Of a DNA stretch of 64,000 nt, positions 53,144-60,175 are shown piece after piece. The position numbers and the translations under genes are program-made. The DNA is from Clostridium sp. (lineage in GTDB: Bacteria; Bacteroidota; Bacteroidia; Bacteroidales; Bacteroidaceae). Each line of letters opens with the position of its first letter. Positions within the stretch are counted from its first letter, which is position 1. The stretch is from positions 124,001 to 188,000 of the forward strand of contig JAMPGY010000003.1 in NCBI GenBank assembly GCA_023663705.1, given 5' to 3'. The notes under the pieces are model-generated. The model saw only the letters and a program-made list of their open reading frames with translations, was not told the DNA's origin and did not search any database.

Positions 53144-53860
53144 ACACCGAATGTTTCAGGACACGGGCTGTCGCAGTGCAGGACGATCCCGCGTCCGCTG
53201 TACACCGAAGCCACTCTGCTCGCCGCGATGGAATCGTGCGGAAAGGATGTGGCCGATGACAAGGCGCGCGAGGCACTGCGCGACATAGGCATAGGCACCC
53301 CGGCCACACGGGCATCCATCATATCCACGCTTGTCAAACGCGACTACATACGCCGTTCCGGGAAGAGCATCGTGCCTACCGACAAGGGGATGGCTCTCTA
53401 TGAAGCGGTGAAGGACATGCTCGTGGCGGATGCAGGGATGACCGGAAGCTGGGAGGACTCGCTTCTCCGGATAGAACGTCAGACGCTGGAGCCGTCTGCG
53501 TTCATGGACGCCATTGCAGGCTACACCCGACGCGCCACGGAGGAGATACTCGCCGTTACGGTGCCGGTCGCCCCCGTGCATCAGCGTCCCTGCCCAAAAT
53601 GCGGCAAGGGCGGCGTGGTGATACGACAGCGTGTCGCCGGATGCGACAATCCATCATGCGGTCTGATGATTTTCCGTCGTTTCCTTAACAAGGAGCTTAC
53701 CGACGGACATATATCGCAGCTGCTGTCATCGGGAAGGACAAAACTGATAAAAGGATTCAAGGGCAAGAAGGACAATGCTTTCGATGCCATGTTGGTGTTC
53801 GACCGGGATTTCAATGTGACGCTCGCGTTCCCTGAACGTAGATCGCGGTGCGGAAGATAG
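53144..53860 (+). pseudogene. topB: DNA topoisomerase III (TopB), 3' part
   Basis: From the right core the frame reads GHGLSQCRTIPRPLYTEATL and continues to the TopB C-terminus, including DIGIGTPATRASII (typical of topo III) and a four-Cys zinc ribbon CPKCGKGGV...GCDNPSCGLMIF. It has no native start; the ATG at 53228 is an internal Met that could give a short fragment. With the 5' part at 43941 it makes a full-length topoisomerase of about 700 residues. Confidence 0.88.
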
Positions 53861-53871
53861 TCCGCTGTCAT

Positions 53872-54021
53872 CCGGTCCGGGGGCTAAGTTCGTGACACGC
53901 CTGTCTCCGCAGTCAAGGCCGGGGCCAGGCGGTACGGGCAAAAATCATCCTCGCTGCGCTCCGGTATTTTTACCCGCAGCCTTGACCGCGGGAGCGTGCC
54001 ACGGTATTGCCCCCAAACCGG
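53872..54021. repeat. Giant imperfect hairpin, copy C
   Basis: Outer arms CCGG...GGGGGC with GCCCCC...CCGG, then ACGCctgtCTCCGCagTCAAGGC pairing with GCCTTGACCGCGGGAGCGT, 5'-side bulge cggggccaggcgg, inner stem TACGGGCAAAAAT with ATTTTTACCCGC, and loop CATCCTCGC..GCTCCGGT. It follows the topB stop. Confidence 0.85.
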
Positions 54022-54294
54022 AATGACATTATGTTGCACAAAATAATGACCACTCACATGAAAGCATCGTCAATCATAACTGCCGTGACAGGCTTGAGGC
54101 GGCTGTGGAAGATACTGTTCCTTATTGCCGCGGCCATGGTGTTCACATATCTGTACACTCGGGGTGTGTCGCCAGTCTGGGCGGCACTGGCTATTGTATG
54201 TTTCCAGGGATTCTTCAGGTTCCTCTACAAAGTGGCCTGCCTGATAGTAGCCGCTGTACTGATGTTCGCGATTCTCGGAGGACTGTTGTTCTAA
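54007..54294 (+). CDS. Small two-helix membrane protein
   Basis: At most 95 residues with two or three membrane segments (LWKILFLIAAAMVFTYLYTRG and ACLIVAAVLMFAILGGLLF). Starts at 54007, 54031 or 54058 are possible; the first overlaps hairpin C, so a later one may be real. It lies between topB and the PRTRC genes. Function unknown. Confidence 0.55.
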   Translation: MPPNRNDIMLHKIMTTHMKASSIITAVTGLRRLWKILFLIAAAMVFTYLYTRGVSPVWAALAIVCFQGFFRFLYKVACLIVAAVLMFAILGGLLF

Positions 54295-54399
54295 TCCCGA
54301 TTTGCGCATGTCCCGCCCCCTTGATATCCATTGACTTTCTCAGCACACCGAAACGTAACAATGATTTTGCCGCCGGAATTATGGAAATGGCGAGCCTCA

Positions 54400-54429
54400 A
54401 AAAATGCAACCGAAACAGGTTGCATTTTT
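54400..54429 (+). terminator. Strong intrinsic terminator
   Basis: AAAAATGCAACC (54400-54411) and GGTTGCATTTTT (54418-54429), a perfect 12-pair stem with a 6-base loop (gaaaca) and T tail. It ends the unit with the small membrane gene. The remaining part of the 54295-54727 gap holds hairpin copy D and no gene. Confidence 0.88.
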
Positions 54430-54538
54430 ATTATGCAGCCCCAAATGGGTGCGTGATCATTCATGACACAGCCGCTTCATGTACAGACAAAGACAAAAGA
54501 GAAGGAATCCTCTGGCTGACAGACCCGAAGGAACTACC

Positions 54539-54670
54539 GGGCAAAATTAGCATACGGCTCTTTTCGGACGGCAAGGCCGGGCCTGCCGGTTACGGCAAAA
54601 ATCATCCTCGCTCCGCTGCGGTATTTTTGCCGTAAGCCTTGCCTTTCCGGAGCCGCACGCTGTCATGCCC
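54539..54670. repeat. Giant imperfect hairpin, copy D
   Basis: Outer arms GGGC...AGCatACGGCTC with GAGCCGcacGCT...GCCC, then CGGACGGCAAGGC with GCCTTGCCTTTCCG, 5'-side bulge cgggcctgccgg, inner stem TTACGGCAAAAAT with ATTTTTGCCGTAA, loop CATCCTCGCTCCGCTGCGGT. It lies 60 bases before the 54728 gene. Confidence 0.87.
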
Positions 54671-54727
54671 TTGTAGTTCATCGGGCTGCCAAGCCCGGAT
54701 ATTCAGTAATAAAATAAGACATACGCT

Positions 54728-54937
54728 ATGAGACAGGTCAGCATGACAGCGGCACAACCGGCGGTGACATTCCCGGTGCCCCAAAAAAGAATCGTCCGGA
54801 TAGAGAAACCGGTAATCCAGCTTCCACCGAAACGTACCGGCGGCCCGGTACATATCTCCACTATCCTGAACCCGATAATGGAGATAAGCGGGCATCCCGA
54901 CCGTAACAGGCTGCTCGCCGCATTGTTCAGCCGGTAA
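54728..54937 (+). CDS. Small unrecognised protein ahead of the PRTRC genes
   Basis: A 69-residue, Pro-rich basic protein (VPQKRIVRIEKPVIQLPPKR) with a C-terminal helix (HPDRNRLLAALFSR). No known family. It lies 37 bases before PRTRC E on the same strand, so it is probably in the same operon. Confidence 0.5.
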   Translation: MRQVSMTAAQPAVTFPVPQKRIVRIEKPVIQLPPKRTGGPVHISTILNPIMEISGHPDRNRLLAALFSR

Positions 54938-54974
54938 ATTCAGAAGATAACTCAATATTCACCATAAATACCAT

Positions 54975-55997
54975 ATGATCATGTTTTTTCAATCAATGAA
55001 CGGGATGATGACTCCCGACGTGGACATCACGTTGGTCATCCGCAAGTCCGCGGACGGACGCATGGCGGTATCCGTACTGCCGAAGTCAGGCGGTATCAAA
55101 AACGAGGCCCAGAACAACATCGTGCCGCTGATGCTCAATGGCTCACCTGAGGAACTGGATGCCGGATTCCTCCAGGCGGTGGCAAGCCCGGTGCAGAGGG
55201 TATCGGGACTGATAACCAACATGGCGCAGTTCGAGGCTCAGGCTGACAAGGCCGCATCCTCGGGCAAAGGCACCAAAGACGCGAAAAGCAAAGAGTCCAG
55301 GGAGGATAAGGAGAAGCGCGAGAAGTATGACCGACACCTCAGGAAAGCCAAGGAGCTTATCGAGGCCCGCAAGCACAAGGAGGCTGTGGACTCTCTGACC
55401 GAAGCCCGCAAATACGCGAAGACTGCGGACCTCGCATATATCGACGGGCTGCTTGAGGAGCAGAGGAAACTCATGAATCAGGGAGACCTGTTCGCGATGA
55501 TGGAGGAAACTCAGGGGCAACCTGAGCAGCAGTCTTCACAGCCCGTGGCGGCGCAACAGCCGGCCGAGATTCCGGTACAGACACCGGCAGAGCCTGTGCA
55601 ACAGCAGATACCGCAACCGGTTCAGCAGCATGCGCAGCAACCGTCTCCGCAACAGCCATACGGAAATCCCGGCAACGGATATGGCGGGCAGTACGGCTAC
55701 CGGCAGCCGCAGCAGATGTGGCCGCAGCAACAGCAGTATCCCAACGGAGGTGGCTACGGCCAGTACGCACAGCCCGGACAGGGCGGGATGACGCCTCCGG
55801 CCAACGGCGCGTATCCGCAGAACGGGCAACAGGCATACCCGCATCAACCGATGCCGTTCGAGCATGAGATGATGTCGGGAGCGCGGATGGCTGATCCGGA
55901 TGACGAGCCGCCGTACCGCCCGGAGGAATATGCGGCATATCCCGACTTCCCGACATCGATGCTGCAAGGAAACTATGTTCAACCCCAAATGATGTAA
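54975..55997 (+). CDS. PRTRC system protein E
   Basis: A 340-residue protein. Residues 1-90 match PRTRC protein E (FQSMNGMMTPDVDITLVIRK...NNIVPLMLNGSPEELDAGFL), residues 90-165 are charged helices with a TPR-like part (AKELIEARKHKEAVDSLTEA), and residues 180-310 are a low-complexity Gln/Pro/Gly/Tyr-rich tail that looks disordered. PRTRC (ParB-related, ThiF-related cassette) is a conserved gene set of plasmids and ICEs with unknown function. Confidence 0.82.
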   Translation: MIMFFQSMNGMMTPDVDITLVIRKSADGRMAVSVLPKSGGIKNEAQNNIVPLMLNGSPEELDAGFLQAVASPVQRVSGLITNMAQFEAQADKAASSGKGTKDAKSKESREDKEKREKYDRHLRKAKELIEARKHKEAVDSLTEARKYAKTADLAYIDGLLEEQRKLMNQGDLFAMMEETQGQPEQQSSQPVAAQQPAEIPVQTPAEPVQQQIPQPVQQHAQQPSPQQPYGNPGNGYGGQYGYRQPQQMWPQQQQYPNGGGYGQYAQPGQGGMTPPANGAYPQNGQQAYPHQPMPFEHEMMSGARMADPDDEPPYRPEEYAAYPDFPTSMLQGNYVQPQMM

Positions 55998-56001
55998 GAT
56001 T

Positions 56002-56223
56002 ATGGCACTTGAAATAACAGGACTTAAGCGCGTGTTCACATTCAAGAAAGGCACGACGGCCATGAGACTCGAAGACCCCAATCCGTCTGACAGCCCCGAA
56101 CGGGTGATGGAGTTCTATGCCAACACCTATCCGGAACTGACGACCGCCACCGTGCACGGCCCCACCGTAAAGGACGACGGTGCGGTCTATGAGTTCAAGA
56201 CGACCATCGGGACCAAGGGATAA
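56002..56223 (+). CDS. PRTRC system protein C
   Basis: A 73-residue protein (ALEITGLKRVFTFKKGTTAM...PERVMEFYANTYPELTTAT) matching PRTRC protein C, a small beta-grasp-like protein. In some ThiF systems such small proteins act as sulfur or modifier carriers, but this one lacks a C-terminal Gly-Gly (it ends IGTKG). It starts 4 bases after protein E. Confidence 0.85.
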   Translation: MALEITGLKRVFTFKKGTTAMRLEDPNPSDSPERVMEFYANTYPELTTATVHGPTVKDDGAVYEFKTTIGTKG

Positions 56224-56229
56224 GGCGGT

Positions 56230-56394
56230 ATGGAAAAGAAAACAGAAGACAGGAAACCATGCAGACTCCTGAACGAATCACAGACAGAGCAGCTCGCGCG
56301 CCTCATCATAAAGGCGGCGGAACGGCACGTTCATCACGGAGTATACCGGGGCAGAAGGCTCACAGCACCCAGCGGTGCTGTAATGCTTTTCTGA
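56230..56394 (+). CDS. Small reading frame overlapping the PRTRC F start
   Basis: Fifty-four codons starting 6 bases after PRTRC C, with a plausible protein composition (EQLARLIIKAAERHVHHG) and ending TGA at 56392-56394. It covers the first 45 codons of the PRTRC F frame, which there reads as an unconvincing Arg/Ser/His-rich sequence. Either it is a separate small gene, or it is the true N-terminus of protein F split off by a frameshift near 56385-56392. The second would read on as LKSTFGSTVPPFIIKDSG. Confidence 0.45.
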   Translation: MEKKTEDRKPCRLLNESQTEQLARLIIKAAERHVHHGVYRGRRLTAPSGAVMLF

Positions 56395-57350
56395 AATCCA
56401 CATTCGGGAGCACGGTGCCGCCGTTCATCATCAAGGACTCCGGCACCGGCTCTGTGAATATAATCACGCAGGAAAACTACAATTTCCTGCGTGATTCATA
56501 TCTCAGGTATGCCGGACTGCTGAACGTGAAGGCGGAACATAATCCATCCGGTTCCTTGAACGAGTGCATCACACAGCTCTATTATGACATGTCGACCATC
56601 CTTCCGAAAAAAACAGGCGTGAACATAGAGATGGATGACGGCAGGCTGTGCTTCACCTTGTGGAAATACCACCGATGGGGAAGTCTCAGCCTGTATTTCT
56701 TTCCGGTCAGCTTCCTGATGAGAATAAACGTGGAGCTGAGGCGCATAGCGATATCGTTTCTCCACAGGTTCATGCACGCTAACCACATATGCGCCATCAC
56801 CGATTGTGATGAGAACGCGGATGTGCTGGATTGTGTCCTTTCCGATTATGAGCCGGATAATGCTGATAAGGGAATATGGAAAGAGCGACGGCGTATCGGG
56901 GCTTATCAGTCGGGATATATCCGCAGGCTGTTCGACAGGATAGACAGGAGATGCTATCATGGGGATATCCGGGAGGCCCTTGACGGATACATGCCGGCCG
57001 ACAACCGTGAGAAGGCTCTCATCGATGCCATGAGGGATGGTTTGCAGTTCCTGAATCCTGCCAGACCGATAATGGACTACGGATATGACCCCTTCCATGA
57101 GGAGGAACGCGATTTCCACCCGATCAGGCTCGAACGGCAGATATGCATGGTCTATGACACCGACGATATAGTGGTCAACACTCTGATAAGTTTCCTGAAC
57201 GGTGACTATGAGGAATCTTACGAGATTCTTCCTGTATCGACCGTCAATCTCTCTCCCGAAACCGAAACGGTGTTCAGGATTGAGGATGATTATCCGGAAC
57301 GGTTCTTCCAATGGGCCGACAGATTCATACATACACTGGACAATATTTGA
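56259..57350 (+). CDS. PRTRC system protein F-like
   Basis: A protein of up to 363 residues; convincing sequence begins near residue 46 (FLKSTFGSTVPPFIIKDS). It continues with NFLRDSYLRYAGLLNVKAEH, FFPVSFLMRINVELRRIAIS and many charged helices, resembling PRTRC F of Bacteroidales clusters. Position between C and B supports this. The start is uncertain: the ATG at 56259 lies within another reading frame. See the 56230 entry for the possible frameshift. The stop is 1 base before the start of gene B. Confidence 0.62.
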   Translation: MQTPERITDRAARAPHHKGGGTARSSRSIPGQKAHSTQRCCNAFLKSTFGSTVPPFIIKDSGTGSVNIITQENYNFLRDSYLRYAGLLNVKAEHNPSGSLNECITQLYYDMSTILPKKTGVNIEMDDGRLCFTLWKYHRWGSLSLYFFPVSFLMRINVELRRIAISFLHRFMHANHICAITDCDENADVLDCVLSDYEPDNADKGIWKERRRIGAYQSGYIRRLFDRIDRRCYHGDIREALDGYMPADNREKALIDAMRDGLQFLNPARPIMDYGYDPFHEEERDFHPIRLERQICMVYDTDDIVVNTLISFLNGDYEESYEILPVSTVNLSPETETVFRIEDDYPERFFQWADRFIHTLDNI

Positions 57351-57351
57351 T

Positions 57352-58053
57352 ATGACAGAGACAAACCAACTGACGAAGGAGATAAATTCCACCCTGTATC
57401 CGAAGGCGGTGCTGATTGCCTACACAGGTGAGAATGACAGGAGCTACTTTCTGGAGCTCCGCGATATAGACGACCACGGGAGAATGAGCGAGGGACGCCC
57501 CGTGACAGTAGGGTTCATGGATGAGCTGACCACTGCTTATTCAGGAGTATACGACGGTGTGCCGGGTGGAATTGTCCCGCCGAACATGCTATACTGCGAC
57601 TCCCGCAAGGGCTCGGAAAAGTATATATGGTACAATCCGCCACGCAGACGCATGATGTATTTTGTGGAAAGGCTCAACATCGAGAACGCGGAATACAATA
57701 TACCCGGGGTGATATATGTGGCGGTAGGTCAGAGGCTGAACATCTATGCCTTCAAAGGTGACGCTCCGACTCCGGACACGGAACTATATGAGGCGCCATT
57801 CTTCAATGTCACAGGCGGAAGCGTGTGCATCGGCACAGCCAATATAGAAAAGCCGGTGCGTCCTACTTTCGTTTCTCTGCTTGAATACCTTGAAAAGAGG
57901 TTCTGGCTCACGGAGTTTTCGCATCTCGGAGGCGGAAAGAACCCCACAAAATCCAATCTGGTAACGGTTACCAAGGCGGCAAGGAACAGGGATTTTGATC
58001 TTGACGAGCTAAGACCGATGGAAAATATGAAACTTAAAGATATATTGAAATGA
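57352..58053 (+). CDS. PRTRC system protein B
   Basis: A 233-residue protein matching PRTRC B: YPKAVLIAYTGENDRSYFLELRDI, VPPNMLYCDSRKGSEKYIWYNPP and GVIYVAVGQRLNIYAFKGD. The start at 57352 (1 base after the preceding stop) is chosen; a longer reading upstream only overlaps gene F. The stop overlaps the ThiF start (ATGA), so the two are coupled. Confidence 0.87.
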   Translation: MTETNQLTKEINSTLYPKAVLIAYTGENDRSYFLELRDIDDHGRMSEGRPVTVGFMDELTTAYSGVYDGVPGGIVPPNMLYCDSRKGSEKYIWYNPPRRRMMYFVERLNIENAEYNIPGVIYVAVGQRLNIYAFKGDAPTPDTELYEAPFFNVTGGSVCIGTANIEKPVRPTFVSLLEYLEKRFWLTEFSHLGGGKNPTKSNLVTVTKAARNRDFDLDELRPMENMKLKDILK

Positions 58054-58841
58054 TGAAACGGGTGCATTACACACACAGCTACATGCTCAATCCGCAGCAT
58101 CCTGTCACGGTAAATCTTATCGGTGTCGGCGGAACCGGCTCACAGGTGCTGACCAATCTCGCGCGTCTTGACATCACGTTGCGTGCGCTGAACCATCCGG
58201 GGCTGTTTGTAAGGGTCTATGACCCGGATATTGTCACCGAGTCGAACATAGGCCGTCAGCTTTTCAGCCCGGCTGATACGGGTCTGAACAAGGCTCAGTG
58301 TCTGGTGACCAGAATCAACAATTTTTTCGGCAACGACTGGAAAGCTGTGCCTCATATGTTTCCGGCTAACACGAAGGACGCACGCACCAATGACATTGCA
58401 AACATATTCATAACCTGCACCGACAACACCAAATCGCGCATTGACCTGTGGAAAATGCTTAAAAGCGTGCCTGAAAACTCATACACCGATTACAGGACGC
58501 CTCTGTATTGGCTTGATTTCGGCAACGCGCAGACAAGCGGGCAGGCTGTGCTGGGCACCATACCGAAGAAAATAGAGCAACCGGACTCTAAAAAATACAG
58601 GACGGTAGGTTCGCTGAAAGTGGTGACCCGGCTCGTGAGGTATTCCAACGTGAAAGACGATGACTCCGGACCGAGCTGCTCTCTTGCCGAGGCTCTGGAG
58701 AAGCAGGATCTTTTCATAAACTCCACACTGGCTCACCTCGGCTGCAACCTCCTGTGGAAAATGTTCCGTCACGGCATGCTGGAACATCACGGTCTATACC
58801 TGAATCTCGCCACTATGAAAGTCAACCCCATATTAATCTGA
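58050..58841 (+). CDS. PRTRC system ThiF/E1-like adenylyltransferase
   Basis: A 263-residue E1-like protein. The nucleotide-binding loop VNLIGVGGTGSQVLTNLARL is at about residues 17-36, followed by VRVYDPDIVTESNIGRQLF with the Asp and Asn-x-x-Arg-Gln of E1 enzymes, and FITCTDNTKSR. ThiF-like enzymes adenylate the C-terminus of a small carrier or a protein; the substrate in PRTRC is not known. Full length; no catalytic-Cys domain evident. Confidence 0.88.
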   Translation: MMKRVHYTHSYMLNPQHPVTVNLIGVGGTGSQVLTNLARLDITLRALNHPGLFVRVYDPDIVTESNIGRQLFSPADTGLNKAQCLVTRINNFFGNDWKAVPHMFPANTKDARTNDIANIFITCTDNTKSRIDLWKMLKSVPENSYTDYRTPLYWLDFGNAQTSGQAVLGTIPKKIEQPDSKKYRTVGSLKVVTRLVRYSNVKDDDSGPSCSLAEALEKQDLFINSTLAHLGCNLLWKMFRHGMLEHHGLYLNLATMKVNPILI

Positions 58842-58858
58842 TGCTCCGATTCGGTCTG

Positions 58859-60175
58859 TTATTTTATCCCATATTTGTTCATCTTGCGGTAGAGGGTCGA
58901 AGGGTCTATGTTCAGCATTCTTGCCGCTTTTGTCCTGTTGCCGCCGCAGGATTCCAAGGTTCGTATTATCATGTGTTTTTCAGATTCATCATCCTTTATC
59001 GGTCGCAGGGGTATGTCTGTTTCCGGCATGGGTGATAACCCGGCTTGCCGGATATTCAGGTCATTACCGTCTATGACAGGTGTTTTTGAAATCAGTACGG
59101 CACGGCGGACGCGGTTCTGAAGCTCGCGTATGTTGCCGCTCCATGTGTGGGACAGCAGCAGACGCTCGGCACCGGTGCTGAATCCGGTGGTCTCCTTGTG
59201 CAGTTCCTCTGAGAATTTCTGTCGGAAGAACTCTGCCAGAGGCAGTATGTCTTCCGGGCTGTCGGCAAGCGACGGCTGGTGTATCTCGAACTCGCACAGC
59301 CTGTGATACAGGTCTTCCCGGAAGCGGCCGTCAGCGATGGCTTTTTCCATATCCTCGTTTGTGGCGGCGACAACACGCACATCTGCACGCCTCTCGCTAT
59401 GGCTGCCGACCGGCATGTACACATTCTCCTGTAGAACCCTGAGCAGTGAGGATTGCGCATGGTACGGCAGTGTGCCGATCTCATCAAAAAAAAGTGTGCC
59501 ACCTCTGGCGGCATCAAAATATCCCTTTTTGTCTGAATCCGCTCCGGTAAAAGCACCTTTCACATGACCGAAGAACATGGAGGCGACAAGGTCGGGCGGT
59601 ATGGCGCCGCAGTTCACCGCCACGAAAGGTTCATCCCGCCTGTGGCTGTTGAAGTGTATGGTGCGGGCTATTGACTCCTTGCCGGTGCCGTTGGCGCCGA
59701 GTATGAGCACGGATATGTCGGCGGGAGCGACAAGCTCCGCCAGATGCATGGCTTCACTGGCTTTCGGACTTGTACGGACAAACATTCGTTCGATGGAGTG
59801 CTGTATGGTGGCTACCGGATGTGCCAGTTCCTTGACAAGCTCGAACAGCCGCTCCCTGTGCACCGGCTTGGGAAGGTAGTCTTTCGCGCCCATCTTTATC
59901 GCCCTAACCGCATCCTGATAAGAGGCATAGTCGGTCATTATCACCACCGGGATGCCGGGCTTTTCTTTCCGGAGCCATTCCAGAAGTGAAAGTCCGTCAC
60001 CTTCGGGCAGACGCACATCGGAGAGTATCAGGTCAAAATCTGTCCGCCGTATGTGTCTGCGGGCAACAACCGCATCCACTGCCGTGGTCACCTCGTATCC
60101 CTCGCGTGTGAGCCAGTCTTTTTGCAACTGCGACAGGGTCACGTTGTCCTCAACTATCAGTATCCTGCTCTTCAT
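58859..60175 (-). CDS. rteB: RteB sigma-54-type response regulator
   Basis: A 438-residue NtrC-family regulator. Receiver domain with phospho-acceptor Asp in DLILSDVRLPEG (about residue 54). AAA+ sigma-54 activation domain with Walker A GANGTGKES, the GAFTGA loop (VKGAFTGADSD) and Walker B GGTLFFDEIG. C-terminal Fis-type HTH (CGGNRTKAARMLNIDPSTLYRKM). In CTnDOT RteB is needed to activate rteC and thereby excision. It overlaps rteA by 26 bases. Confidence 0.92.
   Translation of the reverse strand: MKSRILIVEDNVTLSQLQKDWLTREGYEVTTAVDAVVARRHIRRTDFDLILSDVRLPEGDGLSLLEWLRKEKPGIPVVIMTDYASYQDAVRAIKMGAKDYLPKPVHRERLFELVKELAHPVATIQHSIERMFVRTSPKASEAMHLAELVAPADISVLILGANGTGKESIARTIHFNSHRRDEPFVAVNCGAIPPDLVASMFFGHVKGAFTGADSDKKGYFDAARGGTLFFDEIGTLPYHAQSSLLRVLQENVYMPVGSHSERRADVRVVAATNEDMEKAIADGRFREDLYHRLCEFEIHQPSLADSPEDILPLAEFFRQKFSEELHKETTGFSTGAERLLLSHTWSGNIRELQNRVRRAVLISKTPVIDGNDLNIRQAGLSPMPETDIPLRPIKDDESEKHMIIRTLESCGGNRTKAARMLNIDPSTLYRKMNKYGIK

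Larger units (their letters stand above)
45321..53152 (+). mobile_element. Integrative mobilizable element (IME) inserted in topB
   Basis: The element lies between ACATCGAAT (45321-45329) and ACACCGAAT (53144-53152), near-identical direct repeats that act as attL/attR cores; the single differing base is typical of the mismatched overlap left by Bacteroides tyrosine integrases. The topB frame is in phase on both sides (both repeats begin a codon), so excision would rebuild topB exactly. Contents: integrase, HTH protein, DUF3987 ATPase, MobV relaxase and a clostripain-like lipoprotein, all on the plus strand. It has no mating-pore genes, so it would need the ICE to transfer. Confidence 0.87.

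Noticed and set aside
54105..54635. 176-codon plus-strand frame
   Set aside because: It overlaps the small membrane gene in another frame, then crosses a perfect terminator and hairpin D.
56380..56395. Programmed -1 frameshift into PRTRC F
   Set aside because: The site reads GCTTTTCTG and does not form a canonical X-XXY-YYZ heptamer; a mutation, sequencing error or separate gene is more likely.
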